Shown piece by piece: positions 17,156 to 25,649 of a DNA stretch of 64,000 nucleotides. This DNA is from Bog-532 sp963720945 (GTDB lineage Bacteria; Actinomycetota; Actinomycetes; Streptosporangiales; Streptosporangiaceae). The stretch spans positions 124,001-188,000 of the forward strand of contig CAVRHH010000033.1 in assembly GCA_963720945.1 (NCBI GenBank), in the 5' to 3' direction. The first letter of the stretch is position 1; every line of letters begins with the position of its first letter. The position numbers were made by a program, and so were the translations under genes. The notes below the pieces were generated by a model. The model was not told the DNA's origin and ran no database searches. It worked only from the letters and a program-made list of their open reading frames with translations.

Positions 17156-17794
17156 ATGACCCGAATCCCTCCGGCGATGCACCGCGCGGCCGCCGTACTG
17201 GCGCTCTGCGCGATGGCGGTGCCGCTCGCGGCCTGCGGCAGCTCCGCCACGGCCGGCCAGGCCACCACGGCCACCTCCCCGGCCACCGCCGCACCGTCCG
17301 CCAGTACGGGCCCGACCGCTGCCGCGGGGACGGCCGGCCCCTCCCCCGCCACGGCCAGCCCAGCCGCCTGCCCTACCCGCTCCCTGCAGGCCAAGGCGGG
17401 GGTTTCGCAGGGCACCGCCGGGAGCGTCTACCAGGTGATCGACTTCGCCAACATCGGCAACGTGCCGTGCAGCCTCTACGGCTACCCGGGGGTGGCCCTG
17501 GCGGGCGGGACACCCGTCACGCAGGTCGGCCTGGCGGCGGCGCGGAACAGCAGCACCCCGCGCACGCTGATCAGGCTCGCCCCGGGCGCGGTGGCCAACG
17601 CGCTGCTGCAGATCACCGACGCCGGCAACTACCCACCGTCGGAATGCCAGCTGGTCACGACGACGTACCTGCAGATCATCCCGCCGGACCAGACGACGCC
17701 GATCTACCTGGGCTACAAGTCCCAGGGGTGCGCCAAGGCGGTGCAGCTGCTGAGCATCGGCGCGATCGCAGCCGGCGCAGGCAGTTCGTCCTGA
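17156..17794 (+). CDS. DUF4232 lipoprotein
   Basis: A 212-residue exported lipoprotein: VLALCAMAVPLAAC is a signal with lipobox Cys27, then a Thr/Ala/Ser-rich linker (~30-70), then a DUF4232 beta-sandwich: VYQVIDFANIGNVPCSLYGYPGVAL and the C-terminal Cys pair. DUF4232 proteins are common on the actinobacterial surface and of unknown function. AAAGGACAC precedes the ATG. It faces an MFS gene across a strong terminator. Confidence 0.88.
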   Translation: MTRIPPAMHRAAAVLALCAMAVPLAACGSSATAGQATTATSPATAAPSASTGPTAAAGTAGPSPATASPAACPTRSLQAKAGVSQGTAGSVYQVIDFANIGNVPCSLYGYPGVALAGGTPVTQVGLAAARNSSTPRTLIRLAPGAVANALLQITDAGNYPPSECQLVTTTYLQIIPPDQTTPIYLGYKSQGCAKAVQLLSIGAIAAGAGSSS

Positions 17795-17837
17795 CGGCGT
17801 ACCGCCCCGGGGGAGCCGGCGAAAGAGTTTTAATACC

Positions 17838-17879
17838 GGACGGGCCGCAGCGGGGGTCTGCCCCCGCTGCGGCCCGTCC
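17838..17879. terminator. Bidirectional GC hairpin terminator
   Basis: A perfect 19-bp stem (17838-17856 with 17861-17879) around the loop TCTG, between the convergent DUF4232 and MFS genes. There is no long T tract, as is usual in actinobacteria. Confidence 0.85.
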
Positions 17880-17889
17880 GGGCTGACCG

Positions 17890-19539
17890 TCAGTGCTCGG
17901 CCAGGCTCACCGGGACGGTGGCCTCAGGAAGGCTCACCAGGGCGGCGTCCGGGCGCGGGCGGCGCGGGCGGAAGGCGTAGACCGCGCCGACGGCGCTCAC
18001 CAGCGCGACCCCAGCGGCGACCCGGATGCCCGCTGACATCGAGGTGACGAAGGCCGAGTGCGCGGCGGCGACCAGTTCGCTGCCGTGCGCTCCGCTGATA
18101 CGGGCACCGGTGAGGTCGGCCGCGGCCACCGAGCCGGTCACGATGTGGGTAACGGTACCGGGCACGTGCGCGGAGGCCAGCGCGGTGCCCAGGTGGGACC
18201 GGTAGACCGCGGCGGAAAGGCTGCCGACGATCGCGACGCCGAGGGCCCCGCCGACCTCGCGGATGGTGTCGTTGATCGCGCTGCCGGCCCCTGCCTGGTG
18301 AGCGGGCACCGTGTTCATGATGGTGGTGCTGGCCGGCGCCATCACCAGGCCCATGCCCGCCCCCATGATCGCGACGGCGAGGGCAACCGCCGGGTAGGCC
18401 GTGTGCACGCCCGCGGTCGACAGGTCGAGCAGGCCGAGGCCCATCAGCGCCATGCCGGCCGGCATGATGACCCGGATGCCGAGCCGCGCTGCGATCAGCG
18501 GGGACACCGGCGACACGGCCGCCATGGCCAGGGCGAACGGCAGGGCCCGGAGCCCGGCGGACAGCGGGCTGTACCCCTGGACCAGCTGCAGGTACTGGGT
18601 GAGCACGAACAGGCTGCCGAAGAGGGCGAAAAAGATGACGGTGACCGCTCCGGCGGCGGCCGAGAAGGCGCGCGAGCTGAACACCCGCAGGTCGATGAGG
18701 GGATCGGTGATGCGCAGCTCCCACCAGACGAAGGCGGCGAGCCCGGCCACGCCGGCCACGGCCATGCCAAGCGTCATCGGCGCGGTCCAGCCGCGGTCCG
18801 GCGCCTCGATGATGGCGTCGACGATGGCGAACAGGGACCCGGCGACGAGCAGCACGCCAGGGATGTCGAAGCGGCTGCGGCCCGGCTCAGCGGTCTCCGG
18901 CACGGTCAGCACGACCCCGGCCAGCGCGAGCGCGACCAGCGGGACGTTGATCAGGAAGACGCTGCCCCACCAGAAGTGGTCCAGCAGCAGGCCGCCCAGC
19001 GTCGGGCCGATCACGACGGCGGCGCCGGCCACGGCGGACCAGGCCGCGATGGCCTGCGGGCGCTCCTTGGGCGGGAAGACGGCGTTCAGGATGGACAGGG
19101 TGGCCGGCATCACGAACGTGGCACCGAGGCCCATCACGACCCGCGCGCCGATCAGCATGCCGGTACCGGAGGCGAAGGCGGCCGCGGCGCTGCCCAGCGC
19201 GAAGACGGCCAGGCCGGCGACGAGGGAGCGGCGGCGCCCGAAGCGGTCACCGAGCGCGCCAGCCGGGATGAGCAGCGCCGCGAAGCAGAGGGTGTAGGCG
19301 TCGGTGATCCACTGCAGCGAGCTGGTGCCGGCGTGCAGCACGCGGGCCAGCGTCGGCAGCGCGGTGTTCAGGATCGTGTTGTCAACCACGACGATCAGCA
19401 GGCTGAGGCAGAGCACGAGGAGGATGCGGCGGCGGAGCGGATGGCCCTCGGGCCACCGCGCGTCGGCCTGCCCGCCGCGCTGTGCCGGGTCAAGGGTGAC
19501 CGCTGGCGCTGAGGCCGGGCGGCTGTCGGTGGTGGTCAT
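17890..19539 (-). CDS. DHA2-type MFS multidrug exporter (14 helices)
   Basis: A 549-residue proton-driven drug exporter. Seen: VVDNTILNTALPTLARVL in helix 1, ALGDRFGRRRSLVAG (MFS motif A), ATFVMPATLSILNAVFPPKER (motif C region) and about 14 hydrophobic segments ending before a basic tail. The QacA/EmrB-like subfamily is indicated by length. It is transcribed divergently from a TetR gene, the usual arrangement in which the repressor controls the pump. Confidence 0.93.
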   Translation of the reverse strand: MTTTDSRPASAPAVTLDPAQRGGQADARWPEGHPLRRRILLVLCLSLLIVVVDNTILNTALPTLARVLHAGTSSLQWITDAYTLCFAALLIPAGALGDRFGRRRSLVAGLAVFALGSAAAAFASGTGMLIGARVVMGLGATFVMPATLSILNAVFPPKERPQAIAAWSAVAGAAVVIGPTLGGLLLDHFWWGSVFLINVPLVALALAGVVLTVPETAEPGRSRFDIPGVLLVAGSLFAIVDAIIEAPDRGWTAPMTLGMAVAGVAGLAAFVWWELRITDPLIDLRVFSSRAFSAAAGAVTVIFFALFGSLFVLTQYLQLVQGYSPLSAGLRALPFALAMAAVSPVSPLIAARLGIRVIMPAGMALMGLGLLDLSTAGVHTAYPAVALAVAIMGAGMGLVMAPASTTIMNTVPAHQAGAGSAINDTIREVGGALGVAIVGSLSAAVYRSHLGTALASAHVPGTVTHIVTGSVAAADLTGARISGAHGSELVAAAHSAFVTSMSAGIRVAAGVALVSAVGAVYAFRPRRPRPDAALVSLPEATVPVSLAEH

Positions 19540-19566
19540 CCCGGTTCTCCTTACGGACGATTACTT

Positions 19567-19618
19567 ACGTCTGTTGCCTTACAAGTGTGAGTATAAGCAG
19601 ATGAGCTAACAGGTGTAA
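19567..19618. promoter_or_regulatory. Candidate TetR operator between the MFS and TetR genes
   Basis: The 88-bp divergent spacer is AT-rich. It has two similar 10-mers in the same orientation, ACAAGTGTGA (19581-19590) and ACAGGTGTAA (19609-19618), and an imperfect inverted match to the second one, ACGTCTGTT at 19567-19575. A TetR dimer site here would control both genes. The half-sites are my reading and untested. Confidence 0.45.
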
Positions 19619-19627
19619 AGTGAAGGA

Positions 19628-20410
19628 GTGGAAAAGATTGCGGAGACCGTCCCGGCTGCGGGCGGCCAGACAGAGCGGACCCCCGCGCGGGCGGGCGCAC
19701 CCGAGCCGGGGCGGGCGCGGGCAAGCACCGCCGAAGCGGGACAGGCACGCGGAGGCGCCGCCGGGGGGCGGACGCGGGCGCGGGCCCGCAACGCCCGGGG
19801 GCAGGGCGCCCGGCTGGCCGACGACATCGTGGCGGGTGCGCTGGCGCTGATCGAGCGGACCGGCTCAGACGAGGCTGTCACGCTGCGCGCGGTGGCCCGG
19901 GAGATCGGGATCGCCGCACCGTCCATCTACGCGCACTTCGACGACCGCGAGGCGATCATCATGGCCGTCGTGGTCCGCGTCTTCGACGAGCTGAGCGAGG
20001 CGATCACCAAGGGGCAGGCCGCGGCGGGCCCGGACCCGGTCGACCGGCTCGTCGCGGGGTGCGAGGCCTATCTGACGTTCGGGCTGGAGCACCCGGCGCG
20101 CTACGGCGTGCTGTTCGTCCCGCACGCGGCGAGCCCGGAGGAGTACTGCGCCCCGGTCCAGCTCGGTGCCCGGGGCCCCGTCCTGGCGTTCGGCGCCGAG
20201 TCGTTCGCGCTGCTGGTGGAGGCGATCGCGGAATGTGCCACGGCCGGCGCGTCGGCCAGCACGGACGCGATCACCGACGCGACCGCCGTCTGGGTCGCGC
20301 TGCACGGGACGGTCACGCTGCGCACGGCGCTCCCCGGCTTCCCGTGGCCGGAGCTGCACGCGTTCGCGCGGCAGCTGGTCCTCCCGCTGGCCCGGGTCGG
20401 CGACCGGTGA
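19628..20410 (+). CDS. TetR/AcrR family regulator of the MFS pump
   Basis: 260 residues. An unusual ~65-residue basic, Ala/Arg/Gly-rich N-terminal extension precedes the helix-turn-helix ADDIVAGALALIERTGSDEA...LRAVAREIGIAAPSIYAHFD at ~66-115. The C-terminal domain (RLVAGCEAYLTFGLEHPARYGVLF) is of the TetR_C_13-like type. The extension could be a start-site artefact, since no other good start lies between the GTG at 19628 and the HTH. Divergent from the MFS exporter. Confidence 0.88.
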   Translation: MEKIAETVPAAGGQTERTPARAGAPEPGRARASTAEAGQARGGAAGGRTRARARNARGQGARLADDIVAGALALIERTGSDEAVTLRAVAREIGIAAPSIYAHFDDREAIIMAVVVRVFDELSEAITKGQAAAGPDPVDRLVAGCEAYLTFGLEHPARYGVLFVPHAASPEEYCAPVQLGARGPVLAFGAESFALLVEAIAECATAGASASTDAITDATAVWVALHGTVTLRTALPGFPWPELHAFARQLVLPLARVGDR

Positions 20411-20570
20411 CAGGTCCGGGAAGCGTCGCGGCCCGGTAACGGGCTGCCACCCGTGGCTGGCGCGCGGCCGGCGCGCGGGGGTACTACGCTGGCGCCGTCG
20501 GCTGCTCGGCGTGGTGCCCGTACATCGCCCACCGCCGGTTCCGAGCTTTGAGACGGGGGATAAGTATCTG

Positions 20571-21812
20571 ATGGCCACGCCTGCGCGCGGGCACGGACGG
20601 CGCACGCTGCGCCGTCGGCGGACCGGCATTCCGGCGGTTGTCCTGGCGCTGGGGATCGCGGTCGCCGGGTGCGGCGCCGCCTCCGCTGGCCAGGGGCGGA
20701 GTACCGCGCCGGCCGCGCATCCGGCCACCCGGCACGCCACGGCGGCCCGGCCGGCCGCATCCTGCCCGGCGCAGGTGCTGTCCCGGATGACCGAGGCGCA
20801 GCGGGTGGGGCAGCTCTTCCTGGTCGGCCTGGCTGCCGATCAGCTCGACCCGGCCACGGCCGCCGCCATCCGGTCCGGTCACTTCGGGTCGGTCCTGTTC
20901 GGGACGACCGGTTACGCCGGAGTGGCCGGCACCTGGGCCGTCACGGACGCCGTGCAGTCGCTGGCGACCGCGCAGACCACCTCCGGCGTCCGGTTCTTCG
21001 TCGCCGCGAACCAGGAAGGCGGCCAGGTCCAGCAGCTGCAGGGCACCGGTTTCCCGGCCATGCCGGCCGCGCTGGATCAGGGCCAGGTCGCGCCCGGCAC
21101 CCTGCAGGCCCAGGCCGCGGCCTGGGGCCGGGTGCTCCGGCAGGCCGGCGTCAACCTGAACCTGGCCCCGGTGATGGACGTCGTGCCGCCCGGCACCGAC
21201 CAGCAGAACGCGCCAATCGGGGCGCTGCAGCGGGAATTCGGCCACGACCCCGGCACCGTGGCCGCGCACGGGGTGGCGTTCCTGCGCGGGATGGCCCAGG
21301 CGGGCGTGGCCACCACGGCCAAGCACTTCCCCGGGCTGGGCCGGGTCCGCAACAATACCGACTTCAGCCCGGGCGTCGTGGACACCGTCACCACGCAGCA
21401 TGATTCCTACCTGCAGTCCTACCAGGCGGCGATCAACGCGGGCGTGCCGTTCGTCATGGTTTCGCTGGCCACGTACACCCGTATCGACCCCGCGAACCTC
21501 GCGGTGTTCTCCAGCCGGGTGATGCAGACCATGCTGCGGCGGCAGATGCACTTCGCGGGCGTCATCGTCTCCGACGACTTGGGCGCGGCCACCGCGGTGA
21601 CCGGGGTCTCCCCGTCGGCCCGGGCGATCGGCTTCCTGAGCGCGGGCGGCGACCTGATCACCACGGTAAGCGCGCCGGTGGCCACCGACATGGACCGCGC
21701 CGTGCTGCAGCGGGCAGCAAGCAATGCGGCGTTCCGCAGCCAGGTCAACGCCGCCGCCGCACACGTGCTCGTAGCCAAGCAGGCCTACGGCCTGCTCCCC
21801 TGCGGCTCCTGA
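20571..21812 (+). CDS. Secreted GH3 glycosidase lipoprotein (NagZ-like)
   Basis: A 413-residue family 3 hydrolase, probably beta-N-acetylhexosaminidase-like, acting on the outer face. The signal is RRTLRRRRTGIPAVVLALGI with lipobox VAGC (Cys34). Barrel motifs: SRMTEAQRVGQLFLVGL, FVAANQEGGQVQQL (substrate site), NLNLAPVMDVVP, TTAKHFPGLGRV and VIVSDDLGA with the nucleophile Asp. NagZ usually has KHFPGHG and a D-S-H dyad; here it is KHFPGLG with NNTDFSP, the pattern of a secreted actinobacterial subgroup, so peptidoglycan recycling should not be assumed. Confidence 0.88.
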   Translation: MATPARGHGRRTLRRRRTGIPAVVLALGIAVAGCGAASAGQGRSTAPAAHPATRHATAARPAASCPAQVLSRMTEAQRVGQLFLVGLAADQLDPATAAAIRSGHFGSVLFGTTGYAGVAGTWAVTDAVQSLATAQTTSGVRFFVAANQEGGQVQQLQGTGFPAMPAALDQGQVAPGTLQAQAAAWGRVLRQAGVNLNLAPVMDVVPPGTDQQNAPIGALQREFGHDPGTVAAHGVAFLRGMAQAGVATTAKHFPGLGRVRNNTDFSPGVVDTVTTQHDSYLQSYQAAINAGVPFVMVSLATYTRIDPANLAVFSSRVMQTMLRRQMHFAGVIVSDDLGAATAVTGVSPSARAIGFLSAGGDLITTVSAPVATDMDRAVLQRAASNAAFRSQVNAAAAHVLVAKQAYGLLPCGS

Positions 21813-21841
21813 GCCAGACGCGGCGGTCCAGCGGCGCCGGG

Positions 21842-22702
21842 TCAGCCGGCGGCGGCGGTGAAGGCGGCCAGGTAGCCGCGTTCCTGACCGGCCGTGGTCG
21901 GGTGGTAGGAGTCCCCGAACGGGAACGTGACGGAGTTCAGCCAGCTGGCGGAGTCGCAGATCTCGTGCCCGGCGAAGTCGGGCCGCACGTCCGCGAAGAC
22001 GTCGCCGTTACGGGCCGCCGCGGCGGCCAGGGCCAGGTCCAGGGCATCGGCTCCCCGGTCGAGCGCGGTGCGCTTGGCGGTGCTCAGGCCGATGCAGTCT
22101 GCCGACCGGGACAGATCGTACAGGTCCGGGTAACCCACGACCACGACCCTGGCCGACGGTGCACGGGCGCGGATGGCCCGCAGCGTGGCGTCGAGCCGGG
22201 CCGGCAGCGTCCCGGCGATGAACGCGTCGGCCGAGGCGACCGCGTCCTGGCACGCGTTGTCCCAGAACTCGAGCACGCAGGTCTTCATCACGTGCGAGAA
22301 CCCGGCGTCGTTGCCGCCGATCGTGATGCTGACGAGGCTGGTCCGGGTGCTGAGCGCCGCCAGCTGCCCGCTGATGACCCCGGAGATGGTGGTGCCGTCG
22401 CAGGTCACCGTGGTGAACGAGGCCGTGGCGTGGTGGCGCGCCCACTGCGCCGGATAAGCGTCCGCGCTGCGCGCGCAGCCGCTCCGCGCCGATCCCTCAT
22501 CGCCGGCCCCGGTACCGGCCGCATAGGAATCGCCGAGAGCCACGTACCGGACGGGCGCGGGCGCGGCCAGCAGCCGGACCGCCGGGAGCGTACGGGCGGG
22601 CGAAGTTCCGGTCACGGCCGACACCGTGGTGACCACGGCCGCGGTCAGAGCGGCCACGGCGGCCACCGTGCCCGCGAGCATCCGGGAAGCGCGCACATTC
22701 AC
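21842..22702 (-). CDS. Secreted SGNH/GDSL hydrolase
   Basis: A 286-residue exported esterase/lipase. A long hydrophobic N-terminal signal (residues ~8-35) is followed by block I VALGDSYAAGTGAG with the nucleophile Ser59, an SITIGGNDAGF block III and FGDSYHPTTAGQ with the catalytic Asp-x-x-His. Three Cys pairs fit an extracellular disulfide-bonded enzyme like Streptomyces SGNH lipases. It lies downstream of the B12-MerR gene on the same strand with an 85-bp AT-rich spacer that probably contains its own promoter. Confidence 0.92.
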   Translation of the reverse strand: MNVRASRMLAGTVAAVAALTAAVVTTVSAVTGTSPARTLPAVRLLAAPAPVRYVALGDSYAAGTGAGDEGSARSGCARSADAYPAQWARHHATASFTTVTCDGTTISGVISGQLAALSTRTSLVSITIGGNDAGFSHVMKTCVLEFWDNACQDAVASADAFIAGTLPARLDATLRAIRARAPSARVVVVGYPDLYDLSRSADCIGLSTAKRTALDRGADALDLALAAAAARNGDVFADVRPDFAGHEICDSASWLNSVTFPFGDSYHPTTAGQERGYLAAFTAAAG

Positions 22703-22787
22703 CTCGCCGTCTGGTACAGAAAGTGACGAACTGCGTGCTTTTTCTTATACCAGCGGTTACCCAGAAGAAGCTAGTGGACACAAAATG

Positions 22788-23804
22788 TTACTGAAGTGAC
22801 CGGGCGGAACCAGATGGGGGCGATGCACTGGCTGGGAGTACAGAGACGGTCCCGGATGAGGCCTGCCCAGGAACGGGGGCTTCGCCGGGCGCGGGCTCGG
22901 CACCCGCTGAAGCGGTCCCCGGCCGACGGGACCGGGCCCGGTGCGGCGCGGGGGTGCCCGGTGACGGCCCGGCGAGCACGTCGACCGCATCCTGCAGGCT
23001 TTCCAGGTGCCGGACGCCCGCGGGTGGCCGGGCCGGCCAGCCGGGGCCGGCGGTGTACACCCGGACCGGAGCCGCCAGCAGGGCCTGCAGGACGTCCGTC
23101 CCGGCGGTGTCGGGCCGCTGCGACCACACCACCACGGCCGCCGGCCTGGTCTCCCGCACCGCGCGGACCAGGCTCGCCGTCGGCGTCGCGGCGCCCAGCA
23201 TGCGCACCGGTACCCGGCAGGCGGCGAGCGCCGCGGCCAGCGCCGCAAGCGGGAGCGAATGGTGCTCCTCCTCGGCGCAGGCCAGCAGCACCAGCATCGC
23301 GCCCGGCGCGACGGGCGGCCGCAGGGTCCGGTGCAGGCCCCCTAGCACCGCCCACGACAGGCCGTGCTCGATGTCGATGCAGTCGGGGTCGGTGTGCTGA
23401 TCGGCATCGATGGCGGCGAGCGCCGGGCGGCACACCTCGTCCCAGGCGCCGATGACGCCCCGGCGGGCCAGCACACTGTCCAGGACGATCCGGCAACGTT
23501 CGGCGTCGGAGGCCCGTGCCGCGGCGACCACGTCGGCCACGTCCCGTTCGGCTGTTACGGGTTCCGTATCGCCGCCCTGAACGGTCCGGGCGGCGTCGGA
23601 TGCGAGCATGCCCAGGCCGATCAGGTCCAGCATGCGGCGCAGCCGGGCGACATCCTCCTCGCCGTAGCGGCGGTAGCGGCCGGGCTCAGAGCCCTGCGGG
23701 CCGATGCCGTACCGGCGGTGCCACGAGCGCAGCGTCGACTCCGCGATGCCGAGGTGCTTGGCCACCTGCCCCGCGGTCCACGCTGACCCTGATCGTGATC
23801 CCAT
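22788..23804 (-). CDS. MerR-type regulator with a B12-binding domain (CarH/LitR-like)
   Basis: 338 residues: MerR helix-turn-helix (~8-75, WTAGQVAKHLGIAESTLRSWHRRYG), a helical cap domain (~80-170) and a cobalamin-binding Rossmann domain (~175-270) with VLLACAEEEHHSLPLAALAA, where the His is in the place of the lower axial ligand, and RMLGAATPTASLVRAV. The relatives CarH and LitR are adenosylcobalamin photoreceptors that repress carotenoid genes in the dark. EH is present in the cap (IDIEHGLSW), but the light-sensing Trp of the W-x9-EH motif is not at its usual spacing. The tail (~270-338) is Pro/Ala-rich. It follows a broken Rieske gene that in other actinomycetes sits in carotenoid clusters. 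Confidence 0.85.
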   Translation of the reverse strand: MGSRSGSAWTAGQVAKHLGIAESTLRSWHRRYGIGPQGSEPGRYRRYGEEDVARLRRMLDLIGLGMLASDAARTVQGGDTEPVTAERDVADVVAAARASDAERCRIVLDSVLARRGVIGAWDEVCRPALAAIDADQHTDPDCIDIEHGLSWAVLGGLHRTLRPPVAPGAMLVLLACAEEEHHSLPLAALAAALAACRVPVRMLGAATPTASLVRAVRETRPAAVVVWSQRPDTAGTDVLQALLAAPVRVYTAGPGWPARPPAGVRHLESLQDAVDVLAGPSPGTPAPHRARSRRPGTASAGAEPAPGEAPVPGQASSGTVSVLPASASPPSGSARSLQ

Positions 23805-23810
23805 GCCGCC

Positions 23811-24453
23811 TCACATCGACCGCAGCTGGTAACGGCGCTCGGCGTAGGCGAGGTCATCCCGCTGCAGCCGGGTGGCGGCGCGCCGGATAACCGGCCGCAA
23901 CGCCGGCGCCGTGGCCCGGGCGAACGCGAACCCCGGCCGGCCGGATTCGGCGATCACGGCCTCGATGACAGCGGTACGGGGCCGCCCGTCAGCGCCGCGG
24001 CCCCGTGGCGTGGCGTGGGTCTCCACCACGCTGCCGGCTCCCTCGCCGCCGGTGATCCGCGTCACCACGGTCCGCGGGCCGGGGCAGCTGAATTCGGCCT
24101 GGACCGGCACACCGAGCCCGGGCGCGACCCGGAATGTCACCGACACCAGGAACCGGTCCTCCTCTTCCGTGACGTCCACCTCACCCGGCGCGGCCAGCAC
24201 AGAGAGGCGGCTGAACGAGTACGGATGGAACCACGAGCCGTGCCAGGGGCCGAGCCGGTTAGCCACGATATCGTCCGGCTCGCATACCCCCAACGAGCGT
24301 AGCCACCGAATCCACGCTGGTGCGCAGCGGAGGCCGGACGGGCACCAGCGCGGATCTGGCGGCTGGCCGCCAGCACGAACCAGTTACCGGCGGGGCGGGC
24401 CTGGCCCGCTTGACCGCCGGTGCGGCGCCGGGGCAATCCGGATACAGGTGCGA
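23811..24453 (-). pseudogene. Rieske-type (DUF5914-like) protein with internal deletion and frameshift
   Basis: Three pieces of one gene in three frames. From the right: QARPAGNWFVLAASRQIRAG (24400-24350), the typical opening of a Rieske (2Fe-2S) protein; then, after a gap in homology, PLRTSVDSVATLVG (to ~24292); then, one base out of frame in a G5 run, VCEPDDIVANRLGPWHGSWF and the DUF5914-like C-terminal domain to 23811. The ~110-residue section that should hold the CxH and CxxH cluster ligands is missing. The family name is from memory. It ends 7 nt before the B12-MerR gene, so the two were probably cotranscribed. Confidence 0.7.
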
Positions 24454-24577
24454 TGATCGGGTGCCGGCCCCGGGGCGGAACGATTACGCTACCGGAGGGT
24501 AATGCGGGCACATGGCCGGCGCCGCAGACGGCGCGCGAACGCCATGAGCCGGAACGCGGACAGCGGGAGGAATGCAG

Positions 24578-25135
24578 ATGCGGGCGGGTGAAACGCGGCG
24601 GCCGCCACCGTCCCTGGCGACGAAACTCGACCGGCTGTTCCAGGCCGTCCGCCCGGGAGGCCGCGGCGAGTACAGCTACCAGGAGGTAGCCGACGCCATC
24701 CGCAGCGAAGGCGGCCCCACGATCTCCGCCACCTACCTCTGGCAGCTGCGCAAGGGGCTCCGGGACAACCCGACCAGGAACCACCTCGCCGCGCTGGCCC
24801 GTTTCTTCGGCGTCAGCCCGGCCTACTTCTTCGACGACGACGCCGCAGAGGTCGTTGACGCGCAGCTCAGCCTGCTGGCGGCGATGCGCGACGCGTCGGT
24901 GCGCAGCGTGGCCCTGCGGGCGGCCGGGCTGTCGGTGGAAAGCCTGGCCGCCGTTCAGGTCGTGATCGATCACGCCCGCCGTCTCGAGGGCCTGGAACCG
25001 GATGCCGTCCCCGAAGGCCCGGACGCCGGGCGCGGGGCTGACACCGGCCCCGGCGGCCAGCGCGCGGGGCACGCCACCGGCGACGCCCCCGCCGGGCAGG
25101 ACGTTCACCGGCCCGGAAGGCACCGCGATGGATAA
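24578..25135 (+). CDS. XRE-type helix-turn-helix regulator
   Basis: 185 residues from ATG 24578, which has GGGAGG 7 nt upstream (the ATG at 24572 is too close). The XRE-like DNA-binding domain lies at ~12-85: LATKLDRLFQAVRP, YSYQEVADAIRSE, ISATYLWQLRKGLRDNPTRN, LAALARFFGVSPAYFFDD. A short helix region (VRSVALRAAGLSVESLAAVQ) follows, then a disordered Gly/Pro tail. An inverted repeat ATTAC-N11-GTAAT (24483-24503) upstream may be its operator. The stop overlaps the ImmA/IrrE gene by 8 nt; this regulator-protease-membrane-protein trio recurs in actinomycetes. Confidence 0.85.
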   Translation: MRAGETRRPPPSLATKLDRLFQAVRPGGRGEYSYQEVADAIRSEGGPTISATYLWQLRKGLRDNPTRNHLAALARFFGVSPAYFFDDDAAEVVDAQLSLLAAMRDASVRSVALRAAGLSVESLAAVQVVIDHARRLEGLEPDAVPEGPDAGRGADTGPGGQRAGHATGDAPAGQDVHRPGRHRDG

Positions 25136-25649
25136 GCTCCGGCGGCGCTGCGAGGGCCGGCTCCGGCAGATGACGCTACCGGACCCATTCGACCTGGCCG
25201 AGCTCTGCCAGACGGTGAGTTGGCGGCGGGGACGGCCGCTGCACGTACGCCGCCTCCCCGGGCCGCCTGCCCGGGCGAGGCCGTGCGGGATCTGGATCGC
25301 AACCGATGACGACGACTGGATCTTCGTCGACCAGGACACCAGCCCGCTGCATCGCCAGCACATCGTGCTGCACGAGCTGGCGCACATGATCTGCGGCCAC
25401 GACGCCGCCGCGCTGCCCGAGAACGACCTGATCGGGCGGCTGTTCCCGGACCTGTCACCGGCCATGGTCAAGACGGTGCTGAGCCGCGCCAGCTACCAGT
25501 CGGAGCAGGAGCGGGAGGCCGAACTGCTCGCTTCGCTGATCCTCACCAAGCCCCAGCGGGCCGCCGCCGTCATGCCCGTCCTGGACATGTCGGACGCTGA
25601 GGCGCGGATCCTGCGGCGGGCCGGCCTGGCGCTGGGGATGGATCCATGA
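25128..25649 (+). CDS. ImmA/IrrE family metallopeptidase-like protein
   Basis: A 173-residue protein with HELAHMICGH, the HExxH zinc motif of the ImmA/IrrE (COG2856) family, and a downstream E-rich helix (EREAELLASLIL) supplying the third ligand. Members such as ImmA and DdrO-cleaving IrrE cut their partner XRE repressor. The partner here would be the overlapping upstream XRE protein; that is inference from gene order. ATG 25128 overlaps the XRE stop (8 nt), and the 3' end overlaps the next gene by 4 nt. Confidence 0.88.
   Translation: MDKLRRRCEGRLRQMTLPDPFDLAELCQTVSWRRGRPLHVRRLPGPPARARPCGIWIATDDDDWIFVDQDTSPLHRQHIVLHELAHMICGHDAAALPENDLIGRLFPDLSPAMVKTVLSRASYQSEQEREAELLASLILTKPQRAAAVMPVLDMSDAEARILRRAGLALGMDP

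Noticed and set aside
21320..21370. Loss of the NagZ His in KHFPGLG as a sign of inactivation
   Set aside because: The same pattern occurs in the secreted actinobacterial GH3 subgroup; the nucleophile is intact.
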